A stretch of DNA of 64,000 nucleotides from Geminicoccaceae bacterium. GTDB taxonomy: Bacteria > Pseudomonadota > Alphaproteobacteria > Geminicoccales > Geminicoccaceae. The position numbers and the translations under genes are program-made. The DNA lies in assembly GCA_020638465.1 (NCBI GenBank), contig JACKIM010000001.1:310001-374000 (forward strand), given 5' to 3'. The number at the start of each line of letters is the position of its first letter. Position 1 is the first letter of the stretch. Under the pieces are notes generated by a model. That model worked only from the letters and a program-made list of their open reading frames with translations. It searched no databases and was not told where the DNA came from. Below, in pieces: positions 16,396 to 23,020 of this stretch.

Positions 16396-17061
16396 ATGGC
16401 AATCATCAGAAGTGCAAGGACAGGGAGGCCGCCGGAGAGCGGGCGCAACGGCGCCGCGACGGCCGGAGCCGCCGCGAACGTCGCGCGTCCGATCCCTCTG
16501 CGCGTTGCCCTGGTCGCGATGCTCGCATCGGTCGTCATCGCGACGCTGTCGACAGACGGCAACGCCTCGGCCGCGGAACGTTCCTTCGCCGATTGGCCGC
16601 AGTCGCCCCTTCCGCTGCGCATCCTCCGCCGTCCGGTTCGCGACGTGTTTGCCGACATCGCCGAACAGCTCGACCTGACCCTCGACCTGTCGCCCGGAGT
16701 GGATGGCATCGTCGTCTCTCCACCGAAGGATCTGTCCGCCGGAAGGCTTGTCGTCTGGCTGCAGAACGAGTTCGACCTCGTCTGCTTCTATGACGGGGTG
16801 GCGCTGCATGTGTCGACGAAGGCCGAAAGTGCGGCGGCCCTGATCGACCTCAAGGGCGTGGGCCGGCAAAGGCTGATCGAGACGCTCGATGAAATGGAGC
16901 TGAACGACGGTCGCTTCATCGCGGCCGACGGGCCCGATGCCGGCATGTTGATGATCGGCGGGCCGCCAGCCTACCGGCTCGCGGTGGAACGTATCGTTGA
17001 AATGCTCGCTTCCCGTCAGGCACGCACGCCCGTCGTCTACCGGGGATCTTCGCAGGAATGA
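16396..17061 (+). CDS. sctC: SctC N-domain protein: short secretin piece lacking the pore (RhcC1/NolW-like)
   Basis: A 221-residue secreted protein. After a long basic N-terminus and signal-like hydrophobic stretch (about 35-60) come two secretin N-domains: LPLRILRRPVRDVFADIAEQ (N0-like, with DLTLDLSPGVDGIVVSPP) and then LIETLDEMELNDGRFIAADG with MLMIGGPPAYRLAVERIVEM (N1-like). The normal SctC continues for about 350 residues into the secretin pore; here it stops. Rhizobial systems split SctC into RhcC1 (N-domains) and RhcC2 (pore), and this matches RhcC1. No RhcC2-like gene is in the window. Start 16396 is the best-placed ATG. Confidence 0.82.
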   Translation: MAIIRSARTGRPPESGRNGAATAGAAANVARPIPLRVALVAMLASVVIATLSTDGNASAAERSFADWPQSPLPLRILRRPVRDVFADIAEQLDLTLDLSPGVDGIVVSPPKDLSAGRLVVWLQNEFDLVCFYDGVALHVSTKAESAAALIDLKGVGRQRLIETLDEMELNDGRFIAADGPDAGMLMIGGPPAYRLAVERIVEMLASRQARTPVVYRGSSQE

Positions 17062-17115
17062 GAAGAATGGCACCTGGCGTCGCCAGCAGGCGCCGTTCGA
17101 AGACAAGGAGAAATG

Positions 17116-17565
17116 ATGTCCGCCCGCTTCAGACCGCGCATCCTCAAACGCCGCCCCTCCACGCCACGGAATGCCGCCGGCTCGACAAGGTCGGGCACGG
17201 CCGGATCCCCGGCTACCGACGAGGAACTGCAGCTGCTGACACAGATCGGCTATTCGGCCGTGATCAGGGGATTGATCGAGGAGTCCAGGCCCATTTTCGA
17301 AGCCCTGAAGATCTGCGCTCCGAACAATGCCGCCGCGGCCATCGGCCTCGCGCTGGGAGCGTTGATCCAGGGCGATCTCGACCAGGCGATCGCCATCCTC
17401 AAGCGGGACGGCATCAGCAAGCCGAAAAGCGGCAACGAAGCCAAGGCGGTGCTGATGATCGCGTTGCAGCTCGCCGGTCGACAGAACGAAGCCGACATCC
17501 TCAAGCGCGACATGGCCCAGGTCGGCGGACCTGCGAGCCAGCTCGCCAACATGCTGCGTGGCTGA
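17116..17565 (+). CDS. TPR-like T3SS chaperone candidate (SctG/HrpB1-like)
   Basis: A 149-residue protein with an unstructured basic N-terminus (about 1-40) and a helical repeat core: LLTQIGYSAVIRGLIEESRP, AAAAIGLALGALIQGDLDQA and EAKAVLMIALQLAGRQNEAD. The repeat pattern resembles YscG and HrpB1/HrpK-type T3SS proteins; YscG binds the needle subunit with YscE. A clear AAGGAG lies five bases before ATG 17116 (another ATG at 17113 is too close). It follows sctC by about 54 bases and belongs to the plus-strand T3SS set. Exact partner is inferred. Confidence 0.68.
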   Translation: MSARFRPRILKRRPSTPRNAAGSTRSGTAGSPATDEELQLLTQIGYSAVIRGLIEESRPIFEALKICAPNNAAAAIGLALGALIQGDLDQAIAILKRDGISKPKSGNEAKAVLMIALQLAGRQNEADILKRDMAQVGGPASQLANMLRG

Positions 17566-17567
17566 CC

Positions 17568-17780
17568 ATGTCACAGGCCGACAAGGCTGCCTGCAACACG
17601 TCCGCATGGCCTGCATGCAGCAGAGCGGACACTCCGTTTCACGCGCCGGCTGGTGCCGGAAGCGTGTCACCCCACATCCCGGCCAGCGATTTCGGGGACC
17701 TGGTCCCTTCCGTCGTTGCCGTGATGTCAGTCGGGCGATGGACATCATCGCCCATTCATCAACCTCAGACTGGAGAATAG
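17568..17780 (+). CDS. Possible 70-residue protein between TPR gene and collagen-like gene
   Basis: An ATG frame begins two bases after the TPR gene stop and ends one base before the collagen-like ATG. The product (MSQADKAACNTSAWPACSRA at its start) has two Cys and a short hydrophobic stretch (LVPSVVAVMSV) but no recognisable domain. Third-position GC looks lower than in the neighbours and there is no strong ribosome site, so it may be only a spacer. The tight fit is the sole argument in favour. Confidence 0.25.
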   Translation: MSQADKAACNTSAWPACSRADTPFHAPAGAGSVSPHIPASDFGDLVPSVVAVMSVGRWTSSPIHQPQTGE

Positions 17781-17781
17781 G

Positions 17782-19710
17782 ATGGTTTCGTCCATTACAA
17801 ATGGCCTGAGCCACATCAATTCCCTGGCTACGACCGCCTCGACGACCTCGGCGGCCAAGACGGGTTCGACCGGGCAGGGGAGCAGCAATGCCAACCTCAC
17901 CCAACTGATGGAGCAGCTCGTGCAGTTGCTGCAGCAGAAGCTCGGCGGCGGTACCAACACGGGTGGCAGCACCAGTGGTGGCAGCGGCAGCGGATCCGTC
18001 AACGGCGGTTCCGGGTCCGGATATGGCGGCGGTTCCGGTTCGACCGGCGGAACGGGTTCGACCGGCGGCACCGGCTCGACCGGTGGCACCGGCTCGACCG
18101 GAGGTACCGGTTCGACCGGTTCGACCGGTTCGACCGGGAACAATGTTCAGGATCTTCTGAACGATTTCGCCAACCTTCTGTCGAACCTGCTGAACCTGAT
18201 CAGCAATCAGGTCGGCAATGGTCAGGGTACCGGGGGTACGGGCGGCGCTGCCAACGGAAATGGTAGCGGCACCGGCATCGGTGGCCATGGTCAGAACGGA
18301 TCAGGTACCGGCGGACTCAACGGTGGTTCCAATTCAGGCAACGGCCCGAATGGCAACTTCGGTTACGGAAACCATGGCGGCGGCGGTGGCAGTGGCTGTT
18401 GCTCTGGTGCTACCGGGGCAACGGGTGCTCAGGGTGCTACCGGCGCTCAGGGTGCCACGGGCGCTACCGGGGCAACGGGTGCTCAGGGTGCTACCGGTGC
18501 TCAGGGTGCCACTGGCGCTACCGGGGCAACGGGTGCTCAGGGCGCTACCGGCGCTCAGGGTGCAACTGGCGCTACCGGGGCAACGGGTGCCCAGGGCGCT
18601 ACCGGCGCTCAGGGTGCAACTGGCGCTACCGGGGCAACGGGTGCTCAGGGTGCCACCGGGGCTCAGGGCGCTACCGGTCCCAAGGGCGACAAGGGTGACA
18701 CGGGTGCTACCGGCGCTCAGGGTGCTACCGGCCCCAAGGGCGACAAGGGTGACACGGGTGCCACCGGCGCTCAGGGTGCCACCGGCGCTCAGGGTGCCAC
18801 CGGTCCTCAGGGCGCTACCGGTCCTCAGGGCGCTACCGGTCCTCAGGGCGCTACCGGTCCTCAGGGCGCTACCGGGGCTTCCGGCAACAACGGCCAGAGC
18901 TTCTTCGACTGGTTCTCGCAGAATGTCGGCGATGTGAATGGTGATTCCACCATCAACTCCTCCGACGTTCAGGACTGGTTGCGTGGTCCCCAGGGTGCCA
19001 CGGGCGCTACCGGGGCAACGGGTGCTCAAGGTGCCACCGGGGCTCAGGGCGCTACCGGTGCAACGGGTGCTCAGGGCGCTACCGGCGCTACCGGGGCAAC
19101 GGGTGCTCAGGGCGCTACCGGCGCTCAGGGTGCCACCGGCGCTACCGGGGCAACGGGTGCCCAGGGTGCTACCGGCGCTCAGGGTGCTACCGGGGCAACG
19201 GGCGCTACCGGGGCCACCGGCGCTACGGGTGCCACCGGTTCCAAGGGCGACAAGGGTGCCACGGGCGCTACCGGAGCCACTGGTCCGAAGGGCGACAAGG
19301 GTGCCACGGGCGCTACCGGAGCCACTGGTCCGAAGGGCATGACGGGTGCTACGGGTCCGACCGGCCCGGGAATGCCCGGCATGGTTCAGCCGAATGTCAA
19401 CTACAGGGTCATGGACCCCATGTACGGCAACGGCACCTTCATCTGGAACGGCAAGGATGCCTGGCTGAAGTTCGACAAGGGTGGTCAGATCGACTTCCCC
19501 AACGTCGTCAAGAATGCCGATGGCACATTGACGGCCAAGACCAGCTATACGCCGGCGTCCAACCGTATCAACGGCTGGTATGGCGCGACCACGGACGTCA
19601 ATGGCGATGGCAAGGCCCTCGTCATCAGCACCCAGAATGGCAACGGTTCGTTCTCCATTCAGGCTGATATCGCCAAGGGCAAGCAGGTTCAGGGCAAACT
19701 CACCGCCTGA
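17782..19710 (+). CDS. Collagen-like protein with harpin-like N-terminus and dockerin-like insert; candidate T3SS substrate
   Basis: A 642-residue, very low-complexity protein. Order: residues 1-57 end in a Gln/Leu helix (NLTQLMEQLVQLLQQKLGG); Gly/Ser/Thr linker; a second Leu-rich helix at about 121-144 (NNVQDLLNDFANLLSNLLNL); Gly/Asn linker; collagen-like Gly-X-Y tract at about 209-367; an insert with GDVNGDSTINSSDVQDW, a dockerin-type calcium loop; a second Gly-X-Y tract at about 402-533; and a globular C-terminus (about 534-642) with another DVNGDGKA loop. GGAG precedes the ATG. No Sec signal peptide is seen, and the Gln/Leu helices next to Gly-rich linkers resemble harpins. T3SS export is inference from this and position. 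Confidence 0.88.
   Translation: MVSSITNGLSHINSLATTASTTSAAKTGSTGQGSSNANLTQLMEQLVQLLQQKLGGGTNTGGSTSGGSGSGSVNGGSGSGYGGGSGSTGGTGSTGGTGSTGGTGSTGGTGSTGSTGSTGNNVQDLLNDFANLLSNLLNLISNQVGNGQGTGGTGGAANGNGSGTGIGGHGQNGSGTGGLNGGSNSGNGPNGNFGYGNHGGGGGSGCCSGATGATGAQGATGAQGATGATGATGAQGATGAQGATGATGATGAQGATGAQGATGATGATGAQGATGAQGATGATGATGAQGATGAQGATGPKGDKGDTGATGAQGATGPKGDKGDTGATGAQGATGAQGATGPQGATGPQGATGPQGATGPQGATGASGNNGQSFFDWFSQNVGDVNGDSTINSSDVQDWLRGPQGATGATGATGAQGATGAQGATGATGAQGATGATGATGAQGATGAQGATGATGATGAQGATGAQGATGATGATGATGATGATGSKGDKGATGATGATGPKGDKGATGATGATGPKGMTGATGPTGPGMPGMVQPNVNYRVMDPMYGNGTFIWNGKDAWLKFDKGGQIDFPNVVKNADGTLTAKTSYTPASNRINGWYGATTDVNGDGKALVISTQNGNGSFSIQADIAKGKQVQGKLTA
18406..18885 (+). repeat. 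First collagen-coding tandem repeat, 54-base period
   Basis: Tandem DNA repeats encode Gly-X-Y triplets, mainly GAT and GAQ. The main unit is 18 residues (GATGATGATGAQGATGAQ, 54 bases), present in about five copies, then units with GPKGDKGDT and a run of GATGPQ hexapeptides. Copies differ only at silent third positions, which suggests recent expansion by slippage or unequal exchange. Confidence 0.9.
18985..19380 (+). repeat. Second collagen-coding tandem repeat
   Basis: A second Gly-X-Y tract after the dockerin-like insert, made of the same GAT/GAQ units, a stretch of pure GAT, then GSKGDKGATGATGATGPK units. It shares long near-identical DNA with the first tract, so the two can recombine; length variation between strains is expected. 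Confidence 0.9.
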
Positions 19711-19792
19711 TCCGGGGCTTGGCTGCGAGCCCGGAATGCCGGTCATGACCGGCCGAAGGGCTCGCATTCCCGAATGAACACTATCGCTTGCA

Positions 19793-19831
19793 TGCCCGGC
19801 TGGGATCAACCGCCCCGGCCGGGCATTTTTT
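19793..19831 (+). terminator. Rho-independent terminator of the collagen-like gene
   Basis: A perfect 8-base stem TGCCCGGC (19793-19800) pairs with GCCGGGCA (19818-19825) and is followed directly by six T (19826-19831). It lies 83 bases after the collagen-like stop and closes the plus-strand T3SS side. Confidence 0.82.
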
Positions 19832-19959
19832 CGTCCTGCGCTCCCCCGTCGCGGACATCGCTACCCCGGCTTCAGTAGCCGGATCCGCGTCAATAAGGCT
19901 CATCTGCAATTTGAATTACATCTTGCTCCGGCATCCGGTGTATTATAAGTGTCTTCCTG

Positions 19960-19979
19960 ACATTCCAGAATATGAATGT
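19960..19979. promoter_or_regulatory. Inverted repeat upstream of the sulfur module, candidate operator
   Basis: ACATTC (19960-19965) and GAATGT (19974-19979) form a perfect 6-base inverted repeat with an AT-rich 8-base spacer, 51 bases before the DUF2892 gene and just after a TATAAG element (19944-19949). Sulfide-responsive ArsR-type repressors (BigR, SqrR) bind AT-rich palindromes overlapping such promoters; no such regulator gene is in the window. Confidence 0.4.
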
Positions 19980-20030
19980 TTGAAGCTTTCAAGACAATGT
20001 CACCAGGACAACGCCACGAGGAGATGTTTC

Positions 20031-20240
20031 ATGATCAAGACTGCCAATGTGGGTCCCGTCGACCGCATGTTCCGGCTCATTGCCGGCATCATCCTCCTGC
20101 TCCTGCCCTTCATCGTCGATCTCGGTGGATCCTGGCTCGGCTGGGCCGCGCCAATCGTCGGCATCATCCTGATGCTGACAGGTTTCCTGCGCTTCTGCCC
20201 CGCCTATACCCTGCTGGGCATCAAGACCTGCCAGACCTGA
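20031..20240 (+). CDS. DUF2892 (YgaP-type) small membrane protein
   Basis: A 69-residue inner-membrane protein starting MIKTANVGPVDRMFRLIAGI, with two transmembrane helices (about 14-32 and 36-56) and the C-terminal CPAYTLLGIKTC pattern that is characteristic of DUF2892. A GAGGAG ribosome site precedes the ATG. Such proteins usually sit beside sulfurtransferases, persulfide dioxygenases and SQR; the end of E. coli YgaP is the same fold. It is the first gene of a sulfur-oxidation set, 20 bases before the next. Confidence 0.88.
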   Translation: MIKTANVGPVDRMFRLIAGIILLLLPFIVDLGGSWLGWAAPIVGIILMLTGFLRFCPAYTLLGIKTCQT

Positions 20241-20260
20241 ACAACGAACGGGATCAAACG

Positions 20261-21148
20261 ATGGATTCGATCGCTACCGACATTTCGGTCAGACCGGACG
20301 TCAAGGCGTTCTTCGACCCGGCAACCAACACGATCAGCTACGTCGTGAAGGATCCGGGCAGCAATGCGTGTGCGGTCATCGATTCGGTGATGGACATCGA
20401 CTACTCGGCCGGCCGGCTCAGCTACGTTCATGCCGACGAGATCATTGCCGACATCGGGGCGCGCGGACTGAAGCTCGAATGGCTGATCGAGACCCATGTC
20501 CACGCCGATCACCTCTCCGCCGCTCCCTACATCCAAAAGAGGCTCGGCGGGAGGATCGGCATCGGTTCGAACATCACCGTCGTCCAGGACGTGTTCGGCA
20601 AGGTCTTCAACGAAGGCACGGAATTCCAGCGCGATGGCAGCCAGTTCGACCGGCTGTTCGACGATGGCGACACCTACATGATCGGCGGACTGGCTGCCGC
20701 GGCCTATCATACGCCGGGACATACGCCGGCCTGCATGACCCACGTGATGGGGGATGCCGCATTCGTCGGCGATACCCTGTTCATGCCCGACGGCGGAACC
20801 GCCCGCGCGGATTTCCCCGGCGGCGACGCCCGGGCCCTGTTCCGGTCGATCAAACGCGTGTTGAGCCTGCCCGCCGAGACGCGGCTGTTCATGTGCCACG
20901 ACTACGGCCCCAACGGCCGGCAGATCCAGTGGGAAACGACGGTCGGCGATGAGCGGACGCACAACATCCATGTTCGCGACGGCGTGGACGAGAACGAGTT
21001 CGTGCGCATGCGTACCGAGCGCGATGCCACGCTCGACATGCCCAGGCTCATCATTCCCAGCATTCAGGTCAACATGCGCGCCGGACGGATGCCGCCGGAG
21101 GACAGCGATGGCCAGACCTATCTCAAGGTCCCCGTGAACAGGCTCTGA
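20261..21148 (+). CDS. Persulfide dioxygenase-like metallo-beta-lactamase fold hydrolase (ETHE1/Blh type)
   Basis: A 295-residue protein with the iron-binding motif H79-V-H81-A-D83-H84 (ETHVHADHLSAAP), a second His in AAAYHTPGHTPACMTHV, the bridging Asp in DAAFVGDTLF and a late His (LFMCHDYGP). Persulfide dioxygenases oxidise glutathione persulfide to sulfite. The C-terminal third (RTHNIHVRDGVDENEFVRMR, then PSIQVNMRAGRMP) is found in the Blh subgroup of alphaproteobacteria. The true start is ATG 20261; the frame is open to 19976 but overlaps the previous gene. It is co-directional with the SQR fusion gene. Confidence 0.9.
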   Translation: MDSIATDISVRPDVKAFFDPATNTISYVVKDPGSNACAVIDSVMDIDYSAGRLSYVHADEIIADIGARGLKLEWLIETHVHADHLSAAPYIQKRLGGRIGIGSNITVVQDVFGKVFNEGTEFQRDGSQFDRLFDDGDTYMIGGLAAAAYHTPGHTPACMTHVMGDAAFVGDTLFMPDGGTARADFPGGDARALFRSIKRVLSLPAETRLFMCHDYGPNGRQIQWETTVGDERTHNIHVRDGVDENEFVRMRTERDATLDMPRLIIPSIQVNMRAGRMPPEDSDGQTYLKVPVNRL

Positions 21149-21199
21149 ACATCGTCCTGCCCGCGAGGGCACCATCCCGGTCAGAATGCAGGCTTAGTC

Positions 21200-21228
21200 T
21201 TGCAAAGGGATGTAATTCCTAATATACT
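21200..21228 (+). promoter_or_regulatory. Sigma70-type promoter of the SQR fusion gene
   Basis: TTGCAA (21200-21205) and TATACT (21223-21228) are separated by 17 bases and lie 22 bases before the ATG at 21250, so the leader would be short. The spacing and both hexamers fit well; the surrounding AT-rich stretch contrasts with the GC-rich neighbours. Confidence 0.65.
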
Positions 21229-21249
21229 CTCAAGAGATGCGCGGAATCA

Positions 21250-22911
21250 ATGATGCAGCTCAAACAGATCGACGACAGGATTTCCGTCTCGGCCCAGATC
21301 ATGGAACGCGACCTGGCCGAATTGGCCGATCGGGGCTTCCGCTCGGTCATCTGCAACCGCCCGGATGGCGAGACCGGTGACCAGCCGAATTTCGACGAGA
21401 TCGCACGGGCCGCGAAGGAGGCCGGTGTCGAGGCCCGGTATCTGCCGGTCGTGTCGGGCAAGGTCAGCGACGAGGATGCCCGCTCGTTCGGCAGGCTGAT
21501 GTCGGAACTTCCGGGGCCGATCCTTGCCTACTGCCGTACGGGCACCCGCTCGGCGACCTTGTGGTCGTTGTCGCAGGCGGGAAAGTTGCCCATGTCGGAC
21601 ATTCTCTCGAAAACGGCTGCTGCCGGCTACGACATGAAGGGCGTTGTCCGCCGGATCGCCAACAATGGCCGCACCCCGACCGATACGGCCGATGTCCGCC
21701 ACCAGGTGGTGATCGTCGGCGGCGGAGCCGGCGGCATCGCCGTCGCCTCCAGCCTGCTTGCCCGCGATCCGGGGCTCGATATCGCCATCGTCGATCCCGT
21801 CGACATCCATTACTACCAGCCCGGCTGGACACTCGTGGGAGCCGGGGTGTTCGAGCCGCAGTCCACCGTGCGGACGATGGCTTCGCTGATCCCGCGGGGC
21901 GTGCGCTGGATCAAGACGGCCGTGGCAGCTTTCGAGCCGGAAAACGACACCGTCATCCTCGAAGGGTGCCGGGTCTTGCGCTACGATCGTCTTGTCGTGT
22001 GTGCCGGCATCAAGCTCGACTGGAATGCCGTCGAGGGGCTGACCGATACGCTGGGCAAGAACGGGGTCACGTCCAACTACCGGTTCGACCTTGCCTCCTA
22101 CACCTGGGAGCTGGTCAAGGACCTCAGATCGGGGCGGGCCTTGTTCACGCAACCGCCCATGCCCATCAAATGCGCCGGGGCGCCACAGAAGGCCATGTAC
22201 CTGTCGGCCGACCACTGGTTCCGTCAGGGCACATTGAAGAATATCGACGTCCAGTTCTACAATGCAGGTGGCGTTCTCTTCGGTGTGAAGGAATATGTCC
22301 CGGCGTTGATGAACTATGTCGAGCGCTACCATGCGGGCCTGAATTTCATGCACAATCTGGTGGCCATCGACGGCCCGTCCAGGACGGCATGGTTCAAGCA
22401 GCCGGACAGGGACGAGCGCATCGAGGTCCGGTTCGACATGATCCATGTCTGTCCGCCCCAGGCCGCACCGGACTTCATCCGTGTCAGCCCGATTGCCGAC
22501 GCCGCCGGCTGGGTCGATGTCGACCAGGCGACCCTGCGCCACAAGACCTACGAGAATATCTGGGCGCTCGGCGATTGCATGAACGCGCCCAATGCCAAGA
22601 CCGCGGCGGCGGCCCGCAAGCAGGCTCCCGTGGTGGCCGAGAACCTCGTCGCCAGCCTCCGGAACCGTTCGGCGATCGCGCATTATGACGGCTATGGTTC
22701 GTGCCCGCTGACGGTCGAGCGGGGCAAGATCGTGCTGGCCGAGTTCGGCTATGGCGGCAAGATGCTGCCAAGCTTTCCGCCATGGCTGATCGACGGCACG
22801 AAACCCTCCAGGCTCGCCTGGATGCTCAAGGAGCAGATCCTTCCGCCGATCTACTGGAAGGCCATGCTGCGCGGCCGCGAGTGGCTGGCCAGGCCCGAAA
22901 TGACCGGCTGA
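21250..22911 (+). CDS. Fusion of a DUF442 sulfurtransferase/phosphatase-like domain with sulfide:quinone oxidoreductase
   Basis: A 553-residue protein. Residues 1-110 are a DUF442 (TIGR01244) domain with a Cys loop AYCRTGTRSATLW (Cys95), the type also found attached to Blh. Residues 150-553 are an SQR-type flavoprotein: FAD motif VVIVGGGAGGIAVASSLL, IHYYQPGWTLVGAGVF, PPMPIKCAGAPQKAMYLSAD (Cys308), MIHVCPPQAAP (Cys401), and the GDCMNAPNAKTAAAARKQAP flavin loop. SQR oxidises sulfide to persulfide and reduces quinone at the membrane. It works naturally with the dioxygenase upstream and the SulP carrier downstream. Confidence 0.92.
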   Translation: MMQLKQIDDRISVSAQIMERDLAELADRGFRSVICNRPDGETGDQPNFDEIARAAKEAGVEARYLPVVSGKVSDEDARSFGRLMSELPGPILAYCRTGTRSATLWSLSQAGKLPMSDILSKTAAAGYDMKGVVRRIANNGRTPTDTADVRHQVVIVGGGAGGIAVASSLLARDPGLDIAIVDPVDIHYYQPGWTLVGAGVFEPQSTVRTMASLIPRGVRWIKTAVAAFEPENDTVILEGCRVLRYDRLVVCAGIKLDWNAVEGLTDTLGKNGVTSNYRFDLASYTWELVKDLRSGRALFTQPPMPIKCAGAPQKAMYLSADHWFRQGTLKNIDVQFYNAGGVLFGVKEYVPALMNYVERYHAGLNFMHNLVAIDGPSRTAWFKQPDRDERIEVRFDMIHVCPPQAAPDFIRVSPIADAAGWVDVDQATLRHKTYENIWALGDCMNAPNAKTAAAARKQAPVVAENLVASLRNRSAIAHYDGYGSCPLTVERGKIVLAEFGYGGKMLPSFPPWLIDGTKPSRLAWMLKEQILPPIYWKAMLRGREWLARPEMTG

Positions 22912-23020
22912 CGGCCTCACGGCTTCCGGACGGCCCTTTCCGGCAAGAAGAACCCGTCGGCCGCCTGCAACCTCCCCGCGCAGGTGGCCGCCGGGCCCAT
23001 GACGACGGACTTGCAAGCCC

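Noticed and set aside
18406..19380. Direct repeats resembling a CRISPR array
   Set aside because: Units are contiguous, in frame and encode Gly-X-Y triplets; there are no unique spacers and no cas genes.
18334..19809. A long antisense frame over the collagen-like gene (491 codons, Gly/Ser/Thr-rich)
   Set aside because: It is a by-product of the GC-rich repeat with no stop in the reverse frame; it has no ribosome site and its composition mirrors the sense repeat.
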